NCBI GenBank assembly: GCA_951799405.1
Contig: OX637353.1
Location: 15,996,001-16,060,000 of the forward strand
Direction of reading: 5' to 3'
From: Agapetus fuscipes
Taxonomy: Eukaryota > Arthropoda > Insecta > Trichoptera > Glossosomatidae
Length of the DNA: 64,000 nucleotides
Position numbers and translations under genes: made by a program
Shown here: positions 25,601 through 33,479 of the stretch, in pieces
How the letters are laid out: the number at the start of each line of letters is the position of its first letter
Position numbering within the stretch: the stretch's first letter is position 1
The notes under the pieces: generated by a model
Told to the model about the DNA's origin: nothing
What the model saw: the letters and a program-made list of their open reading frames with translations, nothing else
Databases searched by the model: none

Positions 25601-27552
25601 TACCAGCCTTCTCGGGAGCTGGGAAACCCCCACTTCAACTGAAGTGGTTGCCGTAAGGCCGGCCGGTAAAAATAAATACGTTCCACTCGCCACACCTTCG
25701 GGGATAAGGCAGTAAGAAGTTACTCTATATGTGTAGCTTAGTTGCGTACCCTAGATTGCCATCATTGATTCCATACAACTCAAGCTTCATGTTTCTTTTT
25801 CTTCTTCTTTTGACACTTATATTTAAATTCAGTGCCGCTCAAAATAGGGAAGACACTTAAGGCTGTTTATAATACCGTTGCTAAGTAGCTATAAGCTGAT
25901 CTTTTAAGTTCCTCATTATTTTTTCACTTTCCTCTTTGTTAGATCATTGCAGAATTAAAATAAATGGTTATGTGTGAGATGTTCTCATGATCTTGACATC
26001 AGCTGTAGATAATGTGTGAACATGTCCTCTGTAAGATTATTTTGAAGAATTAAATTTGCCATTTGAAATATTGAATTTTATGCACAGAACACGATGAGTG
26101 TGTTTTTGCTTTATTTGTTGTTGTAACACAATGATTGAGTGTTGTATAACAGCCCTCAACACTATGTGTGAATATGCACTTATTTTTCTCATTAAAAAAA
26201 TATTTCAAAAGGTTTGCACTCGGATGTCTCGTACCTTTATCTCACGCAAGTTCAGTGGTTTCTAATCTAATGGTACGATCGACCACTTTAACTTTTCTGT
26301 CCACCGATTGGTCCATTGCTTGCCAAATTGTACAGCCTGGAAATCTGGTCAAAAACCAAAACGGAAACATAAAGTATGAGGGTCTTATACTATCTCCACA
26401 TTTTGAAAATGAAAACTACAATTTTGTCAGGAGGTAAGTACCAATAGTTTATAGAATAGAATTAGTCAGCATTAACAAAACAGTTTTTATTCTTTGTTTC
26501 ATAACAGATGCATGGTGTCTTATTTATTATTATTTTGCCATAGCAGTTAGTTTGACAAAAATTTAAGTGACACCTATGCCTGTGCCTTTAGGGTGTTGTA
26601 AACCCTTAGTTCTTGTGTATCAAAGCATTGTTTTGTACCATAAGACCATACTATGGTACCATACTACCATCGTACGGAGTAGTTCTTGAATGCCGACAGT
26701 TTAAGAGCAAGGCATTGTCATCAGTAGACCTATAATAGAGAGAGATAGAATATTTTTGTCGATCTTGCAGAATCTGGGGGTTGTGAGTTGTCTATCAACT
26801 CTGTCAAATACAAATCCGACAATTTTTTGCTCACATTGTGTGCAGAGCAGCATATGACCTTGAGAGGCTTTGAATACATGCCTCAAGGTCAGACAAGGAC
26901 ACATACGTCTTCAATTCAATGAACTAATCAGATGACCGTGACCTTGAGCTTCTAGTTTACAAGAGCCCAAGACACGGCTTTTGGATTGAGATGAATCATG
27001 TAGGATTCCCGAAAGAACCAAAATCCTCAGGAAAGAGGCAAAACCATTAAAATCAACAGTCTTTAATGTCACCATACTTTGCAAGAAAGTAACAAGCATA
27101 CAGAAAAGTGAATGTGAAATTTTTTGGTTCATTTTATACATAGGAACTCAAAAACAAACAATGTCACGGAGATTGTTTTTAATTTGGCATGCCAACGGAC
27201 AGTTCTATATCATTTTAATTTCAGAGTTGTATTTTTCAAAAACGTGTATTATATTTTAGTTTTATAGAATCATAGATTTGTTGCTGAAATTGAGATAAAT
27301 CTATGGAAGTACATTGAATGCCATCTCCAGTGTTTTTAAGTTCAGATTTCTCTCATTTTTGGAAATAATCCAGTATTTGATTCTATATGATTCATTTTAC
27401 CCTTTGAACGTTGTTGTGATCTTGTCTTGATCTTGTGTTTGTGTGTGCAAACAGATGGATTTGCGTTTTCGCAAGAGGAGGGGGGCTCGGTGACGCAGAC
27501 AGACATCATACGTGCGTACGACACCAACCTGCCAAAACCCGACGGCTTGTAG
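4410..27552 (+). CDS. ATP8A: P4-ATPase (phospholipid flippase), ATP8A type: last six exons of the gene
   Basis: Flippases of this family use ATP to move aminophospholipids, chiefly phosphatidylserine, from the outer to the cytosolic leaflet of plasma, Golgi and endosomal membranes, normally with a CDC50/TMEM30 partner. The six exons join without phase conflict into 245 residues plus a stop. Transmembrane segment 7 includes NVKVFWVWVV, segment 8 GNFVYTFVVLTVCFKAGL, segment 9 HVAIWGSVAMWFIF and segment 10 FWLGMLLIPFAII. The cytosolic tail follows, with FKSLTEEVRE, LTETARLLKNV and a terminal TDIIRAYDTNLPKPDGL that I recall as typical of insect ATP8A-like proteins. The actuator, phosphorylation (DKTG) and nucleotide-binding parts are upstream of the window. 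Intron 4 of those visible is 15.4 kb and full of repeats. The alternative, an ATP8B-type flippase, is less likely given the tail. Confidence 0.93.
4776..5030 (+). mobile_element. SINE-C, near full-length
   Basis: Begins TTCCTTGACTTATAGGTTGG and ends with CTTTGCAACTTAGATTA, in an intron of the flippase gene. The family is about 250 bp with a (TTAGA)n tail. I cannot tie its head to a particular tRNA. Confidence 0.75.
5031..5326 (-). mobile_element. SINE-A (tRNA-like), minus strand
   Basis: On the minus strand it carries an A-box-like TAGTCTAGTGG, a C-G-T anticodon-like loop and the B box region of a tRNA-like head, then the SINE-A body and the GAGGTGTGATACACACAAAA tail. It abuts the SINE-C copy to its left. 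Confidence 0.8.
5567..5685 (+). CDS. ATP8A: Flippase exon 2 (TM8-TM9)
   Basis: Acceptor TTTTCCAG, donor AG|gtaact. Encodes FVVLTVCFKAGLITNSWTW and the TM9 stretch HVAIWGSVAMWFIFVAIY. Ends in phase 2, completing Ser with the next exon. Confidence 0.94.
5858..6275 (+). mobile_element. LINE 3' end, RT C-terminal domain (RTE/Jockey-like)
   Basis: A largely open frame reads FERKILRRIYGLIKDRNIW, later INRLHWLGH-type motif VNRLHWLGHIQQMD, then RRTVGRPRSRWLDGV and WRRKTLDRLRW. That is the usual C-terminus of these LINE reverse transcriptases. It ends in an (ATG)n tail at about 6261-6274, typical of RTE-like elements. Truncated at the 5' end. Confidence 0.85.
6640..7110 (+). mobile_element. Decayed LINE 3' end, second fragment
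   Basis: Conceptual reading gives KIKLVRSLVHSIL, then ETWTIKAAESRKIDAFEMW and WRRMLRISWKAR, followed by a frameshifted tail. Non-functional, 5'-truncated, just before flippase exon 3. Confidence 0.75.
7221..7355 (+). CDS. ATP8A: Flippase exon 3 (TM9-TM10 loop and TM10)
   Basis: Acceptor TTCTGCAG, donor GT|gtaagt. Encodes HFWPIFGLGAVML, then VFSSLVFWLGMLLIPFAI and IPDVAVK. Phase 2 at both ends. Confidence 0.94.
7392..7575 (-). mobile_element. SINE-D fragment
   Basis: Shares CTGGCCAAAAACAGG, a central AT-rich hairpin with AATTATTAATT, and AACCAGGGTCCAAG with the copies near 45.5, 52.5 and 60.5 kb. The tRNA-like head is mostly lost. Confidence 0.55.
7738..8362 (-). mobile_element. SINE-B split by a LINE insertion
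   Basis: Bases 7738-7787 (TTTCTGACACCCTTGGTGGG) and about 8303-8362 (GCGCTCTATCAATTGAGCTAT) are the two halves of the SINE-B tRNA-like head. They are separated by the LINE fragment at 7793-8300. TCTA occurs at both edges and could be a short target duplication. Confidence 0.55.
7793..8300 (-). mobile_element. LINE 3' end (RT C-terminus and 3' UTR)
   Basis: The minus strand encodes FKSLRGTAPQYLKNM, then GDRAFKVAAPMIWNGLPDDL, a hallmark of CR1/L2/Jockey-like LINE reverse-transcriptase ends. It finishes in (ATT)n at 7793-7810. A second 3' end of this family is at 35808-35895. Confidence 0.85.
8550..8651 (+). CDS. ATP8A: Flippase exon 4 (start of cytosolic tail)
   Basis: Acceptor GTGTTCAG, donor TC|gtaagt. 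Encodes VHNTAFKSLTEEVRETEI and RKVDPEQVLSNQHRH, matching the region after TM10 in ATP8A proteins. Confidence 0.92.
8652..9950. other. Flippase intron 4, start: no feature recognised
   Basis: AT-rich intronic sequence. I see no coding signal, tandem array or known repeat end before the 5S-derived SINE at 9959. Confidence 0.4.
9959..10373 (+). mobile_element. Composite SINE: 5S rRNA head fused to SINE-A
   Basis: Bases 9959-10075 follow insect 5S rRNA closely: CAACGACGATACCATG, CACCGGTTCTCATCAGATC, ACCGAAGTTAAGCAACATTG, GATGGGTGACCGCT and GCGTGTTGTTGGC. After a few bases comes the tRNA-like SINE-A (GGACCGGTCCGTAGTCCAG...), its body and tail, then (ATT)n. The same junction occurs at 15.6 kb and 61.8 kb, so this is a propagated composite, not a chance insertion. 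Confidence 0.88.
10374..11175 (-). mobile_element. Tandem LINE 3'-end fragments with nested SINE-C
   Basis: Three copies of a roughly 125-bp segment (about 10374-10490, 10768-10890, 10905-11030) encode, on the minus strand, EIGRLHWAGHIIRMDDASP-like text from a LINE reverse-transcriptase end. They are separated by ATCATCCTAATATTATTATT, which is also the end of the adjacent SINE-A. SINE-C (10504-10766) sits between copies one and two. Confidence 0.75.
10504..10766 (+). mobile_element. SINE-C, full-length
   Basis: TTCCTTGACTTATAGGTTG head, central CACCCCTGTTTCAGGGAAGG hairpin, CCACATGCGGCATGTG palindrome and (TTAGA)n tail: the clearest + strand copy in the window. Confidence 0.8.
11521..11940 (-). 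other. GC-rich island with 139-codon open frame, possible nested gene
   Basis: Bases about 11690-11870 are far more GC-rich than the surrounding intron, as the real exons here are. The minus strand is open for 139 codons. It has a hydrophobic start (LMIALLVFLAGLDLA followed by KR) that could be a signal peptide, then a Cys/Arg/Pro-rich stretch with no family I recognise. It could be a nested secreted-peptide gene, an exon-derived fragment or chance. Low confidence. Confidence 0.2.
12064..12269. mobile_element. MITE-1 (about 200 bp, long inverted ends)
   Basis: Ends GGGTGGAAGTCTCGATGG and TTGAGACTTCCACTC, with arms extending through ATAGATCTTACCGTATC. A second complete copy is at 34503-34714 and a partial one near 49955-50035. 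No target duplication is clear. Confidence 0.8.
12388..12929. mobile_element. Pogo-like MITE with TA target duplication
   Basis: Inverted ends CAGTAGAGCTGCGGTTATCC and CAAGGCTCTACTG flanked by TA on both sides, as in pogo/Tigger elements. A SINE-C fragment (12810-12901) is nested near the right end. The same ends occur at 57088-57557 with transposase sequence. Confidence 0.8.
12810..12901 (-). mobile_element. SINE-C fragment nested in pogo MITE
   Basis: AATCTAAGCTGCAAAGCTAT and ACACATGCGGCATGTGG identify the 3' half of SINE-C. Confidence 0.65.
12946..13111. mobile_element. MITE-2 (about 165 bp)
   Basis: Inverted ends share TCTGCTAAATTCCTTA. The copy at 34710-34861 is in the opposite orientation. 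Internal landmarks GTCGGGAGTGCTAGCG and CGCCTTAGGGTCGTAAGG are present in both. Confidence 0.75.
13885..14290 (-). mobile_element. Possible Penelope-like repeat with hammerhead-like core
   Basis: Contains the phrase, minus strand, GGGCGAAACGTCCGG preceded by a hairpin (GCCCAT / ATGGGC) and CTGAGGA at 14018-14024. This is the order of a hammerhead ribozyme core, which is known in Penelope-like elements. A 78-codon frame (SERLKNTLRRPIRDNGRNVR) overlaps it but is not recognised as a protein domain. Confidence 0.4.
14624..14810. repeat. Inverted repeat with hammerhead-like arms
   Basis: Two 70-base arms, AACCGTTAGTTAGAGAATTT and its diverged complement, surround a short GC-rich centre. Each arm holds CTGATGA, a hairpin and GAAAC. 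In the right arm these are at 14747-14753, 14756-14771 and 14773-14777, followed by GTA. Probably a Penelope-like terminal structure. Confidence 0.5.
15225..15462 (-). mobile_element. SINE-B (tRNA-like head plus body)
   Basis: On the minus strand: GGTCAATAGCTCAGTTGGTA, a B box with GGGTTCGAATCCCACC, TTTCGGTGTTTATTTCAAAC and CACTTCAACTGAAGTG. The 3' end (CTTCGGGGATAACGC) is missing. Confidence 0.8.
15537..15641 (-). mobile_element. SINE-C 3' fragment
   Basis: AATCTAAGTTGCATATATTG and CCTACACATGCTGTATTTGA match the 3' half of SINE-C. It ends exactly where the next 5S-derived SINE begins. Confidence 0.5.
15641..16063 (+). mobile_element. Composite SINE: 5S rRNA head fused to SINE-A (second copy)
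   Basis: 5S-like part about 15641-15767 with CACCGGTTCTCATCAGATCA and TTGGATGGGTGACCGCTCAG, then the SINE-A head (CCGGTCCGTAGTCCAGTGG) and the full body and tail ending in ATTATTATATTAT. Confidence 0.87.
16066..16154 (-). mobile_element. Diverged SINE-C 5' end
   Basis: Minus strand reads TTCCTTGACCTATAGGGTGG, then GTTCACTTTTGTCAATGCCA, a diverged version of the SINE-C head. Confidence 0.55.
16698..16805 (+). mobile_element. SINE-A head fragment
   Basis: GACTGGTCCGTAGTCAAGTG, CTTCGGACTCGTAAATGGAA and GTTCAAATCCTGACAG form the tRNA-like head. The body is truncated. Confidence 0.7.
16905..17325 (+). mobile_element. LINE 3' end (RT C-terminus)
   Basis: Broken frame with MRWFGHIERMNEDRLTKK, then GKHGRGRPRKEWIDQIRKI and CKDRVKWRHLC before a stop, followed by an AAC-rich tail. 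The same family is at 36782-37240. Confidence 0.82.
17612..18378. mobile_element. 767-bp inverted-repeat element (MITE)
   Basis: Ends TCTGTGCCTCCTGTGAAAAG and GAGGCACAGA with about 34 bp of near-identical inverted sequence. Inside, the phrase TGATAC/GTATCA with AACTCGA or TCGAGTT recurs on both strands. No clear target duplication. Confidence 0.8.
18379..19616. other. Flippase intron 4, middle: AT-rich, no feature recognised
   Basis: Very AT-rich. I see no coding signal or repeat ends. Confidence 0.4.
19617..19820. repeat. Palindromic repeat of about 200 bp
   Basis: Arms share TTTTATGAAACAA, TTTGACTAA, CTGTCA, TGTTGCCAT and GAAAAAT in mirrored order around about 19715, with scattered mismatches. 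Looks like a fold-back MITE. Confidence 0.6.
20254..20744 (+). mobile_element. Composite SINE: SINE-A fused to SINE-B
   Basis: SINE-A head and body (ACCGGTCCGTAGTTCAGTGG to GACCAAGCTC), then TAAAAAGGTCGATAGCTC, the SINE-B tRNA-like head, CACTTCAACTGAAGG and the 3' end GATAACGCAGGCAAGAAG. The junction is identical in kind to those at 36.5 kb and 58.0 kb. Confidence 0.85.
20745..21600. other. Flippase intron 4, late: AT-rich, no feature recognised
   Basis: No exon or known repeat recognised. Confidence 0.35.
21600..22070 (+). repeat. Degenerate tandem repeat (CAGTTTATAGGTTAT core)
   Basis: About ten copies of a 40-60-bp unit built on GACAGTTCAGTTTATAGGTT followed by a T-rich run. Spacing varies, so it is an old or slippage-prone array. 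Confidence 0.7.
22071..22797. other. Flippase intron 4: CT microsatellite and unassigned sequence
   Basis: Contains a short (CT)n/(TCTA)n tract near 22280-22305. An exon-like stretch ending GTGTAAGTAC near 22215 has a good donor, but its length would break the flippase frame. No feature assigned. Confidence 0.35.
22798..23430. mobile_element. MITE-3 (Harbinger-like, TAA duplication), copy 1
   Basis: Inverted ends AGGCTTCGTCAAACAGAAAG and CTTCCTGTTTGACGAAGCT, flanked by TAA on both sides. It contains a 17-bp-arm hairpin (22946-22985) and a perfect 104-bp palindrome (23236-23339). Copy 2 is at 39031-39521. Confidence 0.8.
23236..23339. repeat. Perfect 104-bp palindrome
   Basis: Two 52-base arms meet with no spacer at 23287/23288 (TTTTTATAAAAA). 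I compared the arms base by base and found no mismatch. Both outer ends are TTAA. Confidence 0.9.
23543..23796 (-). mobile_element. SINE-C, full-length
   Basis: Minus-strand copy from (TCTAA)n at the left to CCTATGAGTCAAGGAA at the right, upstream of flippase exon 5. Confidence 0.78.
24093..24184 (+). CDS. ATP8A: Flippase exon 5 (tail, LTETARLLKNV)
   Basis: Acceptor TTGCCAG, donor CCC|gtaagt. Encodes SLTETARLLKNVRSVF, then SRRSNTRVNMEVELS. It completes Ser from exon 4 and ends in phase 1, giving His with exon 6. It lies 15.4 kb from exon 4. Confidence 0.92.
24451..25435. mobile_element. MITE-4 (Harbinger-like, TAA duplication), copy 1
   Basis: 985 bp with ends TGCCCGCTTTCCACTGCGAG and CTCGCAGTGGAAAGCAGGCA flanked by TAA. 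The GC-rich ends carry repeated CGGAG/CTCCG words. The open frames inside are by-products of this repetition. Confidence 0.85.
25441..25742 (+). mobile_element. SINE-B, full-length
   Basis: Best copy: GGTCGATAGCTCAGTTGGTA, GGGATCGAATCCCACC, then the body with TTTCGGTGTTTATTTCAAAC and CACTTCAACTGAAGTGG, and the 3' end CTTCGGGGATAAGGC plus AGCTTAGTTGCG. Lies three bases after MITE-4's duplication. Confidence 0.85.
25746..26699. other. Flippase intron 5: MITE-5 end and unassigned sequence
   Basis: Bases 25750-25788 match one end of MITE-5 (CTAGATTGCCATCATTGATT). The rest shows no feature I can name; an 89-codon frame at 26168-26437 has no recognised motif. Confidence 0.35.
26700..27140 (-). mobile_element. 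Probable decayed LINE 3' end
   Basis: Shares a roughly 60-bp stretch (GATCTTGCAGAATCTGGGGG onward) with the LINE end at 29.76 kb. Frames are broken. Confidence 0.4.
27258..27391. mobile_element. MITE-5, short degenerate copy
   Basis: Ends TAGAATCATAGATTTG and CAGTATTTGATTCTATATGA mirror the MITE-5 ends. Lies just upstream of the last flippase exon. Confidence 0.4.
27455..27552 (+). CDS. ATP8A: Flippase terminal exon and stop codon
   Basis: Acceptor GCAAACAG. Encodes HGFAFSQEEGGSVTQ, then TDIIRAYDTNLPKPDGL and TAG at 27550-27552. The 3' UTR follows; its end was not located. An AATAAA lies at 28039-28044, next to a SINE-C copy. Confidence 0.93.
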
Positions 27553-27834
27553 GACCAAACTGCGGTAGACTGTTAACCTCATCACCACTTATTGACCAAC
27601 AATCCACCCAAACATGCACAACAAACACCCAGGGAACTGTCAAGCATACTAGACGTAAGGTCATTCAATGTTGTAGTCATTATTGTGAACAAATGTGTTG
27701 TGTGTGGAACCTCCTTCTGTTGTTTTGAGAGAAGAACAAGGTGATGAATGACAGGAATGTTAACTTCTCTACCACATTTGTATGCTTAAAGCATCAATCA
27801 ATATAATATACATAAATGGCTTACAAATATTTCA

Positions 27835-28040
27835 TCTAATCTAATCTTATCTAATCTAAGTTGCAAAGATATATTACATTTGAGGTTCATATTATGTAAA
27901 TGCATGTCCACAAACAGACACGTGTAAGTTCGCCCTTACAAATGCTGAATGTGTACTTAAAATTAAAATCCAACCCTCAAATGAACATGAACCCTGCAAC
28001 TTTTGTTGACCTTGCCTGAAACAGGGGTGACATTGGCAAA
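27835..28040 (-). mobile_element. SINE-C, 5'-truncated
   Basis: (TCTAA)n at the left, then ACAAATGCTGAATGTG and CAGGGGTGACATTGGCAAA, where it stops and (TAAAA)n follows. It may overlap the flippase 3' UTR. Confidence 0.72.
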
Positions 28041-28740
28041 TAAAATAAAATAATAGGTAGGTAAACAACAACAAAAAAGAGAAATAAGATATTAATGTCA
28101 TACGTCAAAAAGAGACATAAACATGATGTTTGCATGGAAACTGAAAATAACAACACCTCGTTTGTATTGTATGCCATAGGCACTCTTTTTGGGGACGCAA
28201 ATCATTTCAGATGCTCCATGATGATGATGATGATGATCCATCCATGTTTATCTTTTATGTTGATTGATAGCTAAAAGACAATTTGAAATAATTTGATCAA
28301 CTGACATCTGTCAAATAAACTTAGTCAAGATTTTGACAGATGTCTCTTTATTGTCACAATTTATTTGTTCTGTTGAAGCTTCTAGACCTTTAGCAAGGAT
28401 CCAGTATATTGCTGTTGATTTTATACACTCAAAAGATGAAGCAATGTTGTGTAATTGTAATAAATGAAGAAAATAAATTTGAAATGAAGAATTGAGGTTC
28501 CCACGTGTTGTCTTTATTTCTCTATTTAATACCTAAGTATAGAGTTTTATTTTTTTAAATGTTTCTTTTTCGTAGTTTTTAATCTACTTTATTCTTTACT
28601 TTAAACATTTTGTTTTCCTTTTAAATTATTGTAAGTGTGTCGTTCATCACTTAAGTATCTTTAATTTCATTTATATTGTTAAAACATCCTTTCAAGAATG
28701 TGTTCTCCAACTGTTAATTTCTATTATTGTAAATAGCATA

Positions 28741-28853
28741 TTAGTCCTACGGAATCAAAGATGATAATCTAGGATTGCTATCAAAATTGAGATAAATATG
28801 TGGATCTCATTTTTAAAATAATCCTAGACTGCCCCCTTTGATTTTAGACGACT
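28741..28853. mobile_element. MITE-5, 113-bp deletion copy
   Basis: Ends GGAATCAAAGATGATAATCT and CCCCCTTTGATTTTAGACGA mirror each other. Intergenic. Confidence 0.6.
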
Positions 28854-29739
28854 CGTATATAATTTTTCTATAAGTACTATGTGATTGTTTTAACCCTTTG
28901 CGTGGCGCATAATTTTACAAAACGAAAATGGTCTCATAATTGTTTTACGTTTTAAATACACAAAATATCAGTAATGTCTGATTTATAATTTACAAAAAAC
29001 GATCTATATCTGTATTATCTTAATTTGATAAGTTTCTTACTATTTTTAATATGAATCTAAGAACTTAATTTATTGATTCATTCATGAAAGGGTGATTGAA
29101 AGACATTGAAAGGCGAACAGTTATCTGTATAGATATTAGTTCATTTGGTTTTTGAGAAATTGGACCTTTTTTGATTAATTATTGTTTGAATACAAAATAT
29201 TATTTACGCAACTCTGTAAATAATTTCTTTAACTATAATTTGGAAGTAGTGAAGTACATCAAAGGGTTAAATAATTGTGTGATATTATATTTTTTAATTA
29301 ATATCTTCTGTTAAAAAATTGTCAGTTTAAATATCTAGTTGTTTATATAAAACGCTTACGTGAGCAATGTTGATTATACTACTTATTTATTTAAGTATAG
29401 GTATGCATAGTTTTTTCTTGTGTTTCTACTCATAGGGATCAACTTTTCTTAGATTTAAAATGTACGCAGAACGATTGCATGTGGAGAAATGTATGAGTGA
29501 CTCTCTACCGCAAAATCCTCACCCCGACAAATCATTAACTCTAAGATACAATCTGAAACCAAACCTGTAGAAGCGTCTTGAATATTATAAAAACAACATA
29601 TTATACTCCCAGACTGTAAACCTATACAATATATTTTGAATCCTATGTAAAAAAAGGGTTAAAAACAATTGAATACCAATCATAAATATTTGGTTCTGTT
29701 CCGAAATTCGAATTAAAATTTATTTAAATTATCTTGGAT
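28854..29739. other. Intergenic, no feature recognised
   Basis: AT-rich sequence without coding signal, between the flippase 3' end and a LINE fragment. Confidence 0.4.
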
Positions 29740-30260
29740 GCTAAAGAGGGTAATTGTGTCGATCTTGCAGCAGTTAGGGGTTGTGGATCTTCTGTTGATT
29801 CTGTACCAAAGATGGATCCCGCAGTTCTTTGGTCGCATTGGACTGACCGATGAAATAACGTTGAAAAGCTTCTGATAACCTTGAAACCCTAGAATGCCAA
29901 ATAATTGAGAAGATGACATCAGTATGGGATAGCGCGACATAAAAAAACATCATGTTGTCTTCCCCGGCCATAGTCATCTGGCACATAAAGCTTAAAACTT
30001 TCTAACAGGGTGGGGCTGTTAATTAGTTCGTTAATGATCTTGTGACAGAGCACCATAAGAGAACCGTTGCGCCGAGATTCCAGGCTCCTGTAACTGGTTT
30101 TCTGAAGAAACTTGGGATAATTCCCATATGTTCTCATGAGGAGATACCTCAAGAGCTTCTTTTGGGTTTGCTGTAACGAATCAACAACTTCCGCTGTTAC
30201 GGCATCCAAACCTTGACATCGTATAAGATCATGGGGTTTCTTTATTATTTGAAGCTTTGA
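29740..30260 (-). mobile_element. LINE 3' end (I/R1/Jockey-like RT C-terminus)
   Basis: Minus strand encodes DSLQQTQKKLLRYL, later KIINELINSPTLLESFKLY and VPDDYGRGRQHDVF, then after a frameshift LWYRINRRSTTPNCCKID. The IINxxIDSPxLL pattern is typical of the end of these reverse transcriptases. Confidence 0.75.
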
Positions 30261-30445
30261 AAGCAGTTCCGTACAGAAGCCAATTGTGGAGCATTGTCCT
30301 TGGTTGGAGAATATTACCGCAGAGGATCTATGATCTTAAGTAACGTGAACTAGAATGTTGATCATAAAAAGTACACAAACCCTACAAAATATCATAAAAA
30401 GTATTTAGTATTTTTTCATATCCCTTGTATGTATTCTTACTTTAA

Positions 30446-31412
30446 TGCCCGCTTTCCACTGCGAGCGGTGCGGACTCCGTACGGACTCCGCTCGACTAGC
30501 AACAGTAAATTTCATAGAAGTGCTTCCACCGACAGCGAGTCAGCGGAGCGGACTGAGCGAGTACAAAGAGTTACAAAAGTGGTCGCAGAGTTGAGCGAGT
30601 TTCCAGCGGACTCCGTACGGACTCCGCTCGACTAGCAACAGTAAATTTCATAGAAGTGCTTCCACCGACAGCGGAGTGAGCGGAGCGAACTGAAAAAGTA
30701 AAAATGGGTCCGCTGTGTCATGGTCTCGGCCGCTAGTTTTCAACTGACTCAGCTCCCCCGTGCCCCCCGCGCCAACCCCGCAGTTGCGTGACAGCGATAA
30801 AACACATCATACATGATTTACAAAAACACATCATACATTATTTTATGAATTTGAAAATATTAAAATGTATGTTTTATTTCAAACATCTACTTATTATGTT
30901 TAAAGCCAAATAATACAGTACTTTTTATGTTTTGAAACAAAAAAAAACTCTTTTATTAATAATTAACGTTTGATCTGGGCGTAGGCTGCAACGAGCTGTC
31001 ACACACTGCACATCATACATTATATTTGAAAATATTAAAATGTATGTTTTATTTCAAACATCTACTTTTTATGTATTAAAGCAAAATAATACATTACTTT
31101 TTATTTTTCGAAACAAAAAAAAACTTTTTTATTAATAATTAAAACGTTTGATCTGGGCTTAGGCTGCAACGAGCTGTCACACACTAGTTGGCTCCGCGAA
31201 GCCAGCTGTAGATGGAAGGCAAACAACTCTTTCATCTGACTCATCTCATTTCTCGCCTAGCTCACTCCGTCGAGCTCGTTGGCTGTGGAAGGCAAATACC
31301 ATTATTTTTTAAAACTCTTTCGCAATGGAAGGCCAAAACTATTTCACTACGCTCCGCTCAGCTATTTCCCGCTCCCGCTCAGCTATTTCCCGCTCGCAGT
31401 GGAAAGCGGGCA
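30446..31412. mobile_element. MITE-4 copy 2, inverted relative to copy 1
   Basis: 967 bp, ends TGCCCGCTTTCCACTGCGAG and CTCGCAGTGGAAAGCGGGCA, flanked by TAA. It aligns along its whole length with the complement of 24451-25435, with a few indels. The two copies flank the last flippase exon. Confidence 0.85.
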
Positions 31413-31415
31413 TAA

Positions 31416-32461
31416 ATAGGTAGTAATGAGAATACCAAGAAATTTGCATTGCAATCAAGTTGAAGCAAGTTAACAAACATCCAAAAAAAAAAGTGATTGT
31501 CTACTACACAATAAAGTAAAAACTCGTAAGTACTAGAGATTGCTGTATAAATAACATGAATTATATTTGTGTAAAAAATTGGATTCATTTCCAGTTGGAA
31601 ATAATTTTAAATACCTACCTATTCATAAACAATAATTTCAATGTTAATATCGTACATTTCTAAATTTAAAAATTCGCCATCGACATTGACCAACTTACTC
31701 AATCCTTAATTTAACAATGCTGTAAAATAAAATAAAAATCCCTGTTTATCGGGAATTCAGTTTTTTTTATTCACTATGGCAGGACTGTGATGTCATTTAT
31801 TAATTTTCTTGGATAATTTTTCTACACAAATCTATTTACCGTAGACTGTTGTTTTTTGAAAATTTGTTGCATCAATGTGAGGGTTTGTTTTCTTGTTTGT
31901 AGAAGTAAAAAATTAAAGTTAAACTACCTTACTGTATAAAATGTTCATGACTCGGTACTGATATAAAATAAAATTATGAGATGTTGTTGAACATTTATTT
32001 TTGTAAAGCTTTTGAAACAGATTCATTTTTGATTGACGATTTATAACCGCACCACAACAAGAATACCTTATTGTAGTTTCTAACCTAACCTATCCTAACC
32101 TAACCATAGTGTCAAATTAAAGTAAATACAATATTTTCTATCTACCAGCACCAAATGTAGTCGACTCGTTGCACTTGTAAGCATGCTACCTGCGTTTATA
32201 ATTTTTTACATAAATAAATACCTACCTCATACATATTAAAAATCGGGAAAACAATTTTTACTAATGGCCACACAGAGAACAATGTTGCCAGAGCTAATTT
32301 TTGGGATTTTATTTGGAATGAGATGAAAAAGAATTGTGTGATTTTGGAAAAAAATTGTCACTTTCAGAAAAAATATTTTTAAAACTAATATACTTACTTA
32401 ATAGGTAGGTATACATTTTTTAGAAGTAGGTACATACATGTTCCTTGATATAAAATATCAT
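31416..32461. other. Intergenic, no gene
   Basis: AT-rich. Has a short TAACC-type tract near 32085-32106 that resembles insect telomeric TTAGG units but is only a few units long. Confidence 0.4.
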
Positions 32462-32610
32462 ATGATTCGTACAGAACCTCAAACTGCAATCCAAGATTCT
32501 TTTGAAATGAGATAAATAAATGGAAGCAAAGAAAATTTAATTCTTTAAATTTCCAAATATGTACTTATCTTGTTTTTGGGGAAAAATAGATTGCCGCCTT
32601 TGATTATATA
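32462..32610. mobile_element. MITE-5, degenerate copy
   Basis: Ends GATTCGTACAGAACCTCAAA and GATTGCCGCCTTTGATTATA mirror the family ends, with AGATAAATAAATGGAAGC inside. Confidence 0.45.
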
Positions 32611-32918
32611 GTGTGTTTAGTAGCACGGGGGATTTTGTCACAAAAAAGGCAATTTAACAACACACTGGGTAAATTTTTATCTGATCTGGCAACACTGGAA
32701 GAGTAAAACTGTCAAAAAACAAAAAATCTTTTTGTGAAATCTACAGTCAGAAAATGATAGTGCCCCTGCCGTCAGTTTTAGCTGCCAGTGAGCGATTTCC
32801 ACGAGAAAGTGGGATAGATGCATTGAAAGTTGGCAAGTGAGGAAGGGAGATGGATGCATTTAAACGGAAAATTGCCGCTAGGGGTGCCATCAAAATCATA
32901 TTCCTGACTAACACACTG
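32610..32918. mobile_element. MITE with AGTGTGTTAGT-like ends
   Basis: Ends AGTGTGTTTAGT and ACTAACACACT face each other 309 bp apart. Only one copy in the window, so the call rests on the ends alone. Confidence 0.45.
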
Positions 32919-33479
32919 TTCAAACAAAGTCATTTGACTTAACTATGATACGCTTTTGCATTTTCCTTTCTCTGTTTGAACTGCTTCTGATGTTTCTTTC
33001 TGCATCTTCAAAAAGATGAGATAAAATTATTTATGGTGAAATTTCTATCGGTAGGTAGCATGTCCATACATATTTAACCAATATTAAAAAAAAGTGTCTT
33101 TTATTGTCAAAATTACCTAAAATGTAGACATTAGTTTTTTACATGTACATTAGAGGGTGCCAATCTGACAAAAAAAAACTGTAAAAAACAACATGGATGA
33201 TTATTTAGAAGTAAATGATATTATTTTCAATCAGGCTTTTGACTAACGCCTGTTGTATATAAATCTATGGATGTCATTTATGAAGAACCTATTTAGTTAG
33301 TGAATGTATTGGATCAAACAGAATTTAAAATCTGTGTGTTGCCTTGTCGAAAAAAAAACACAGTTCTATAATAATTGATGAAGAATACGTCTGAAGGTCT
33401 GTTTTAAAGAAAGGTGATCAAAATTTCTGCAACCTTAGATTTTTAATCATCTTTTGTTCTAAAAGTCTCATAGTCTAAA

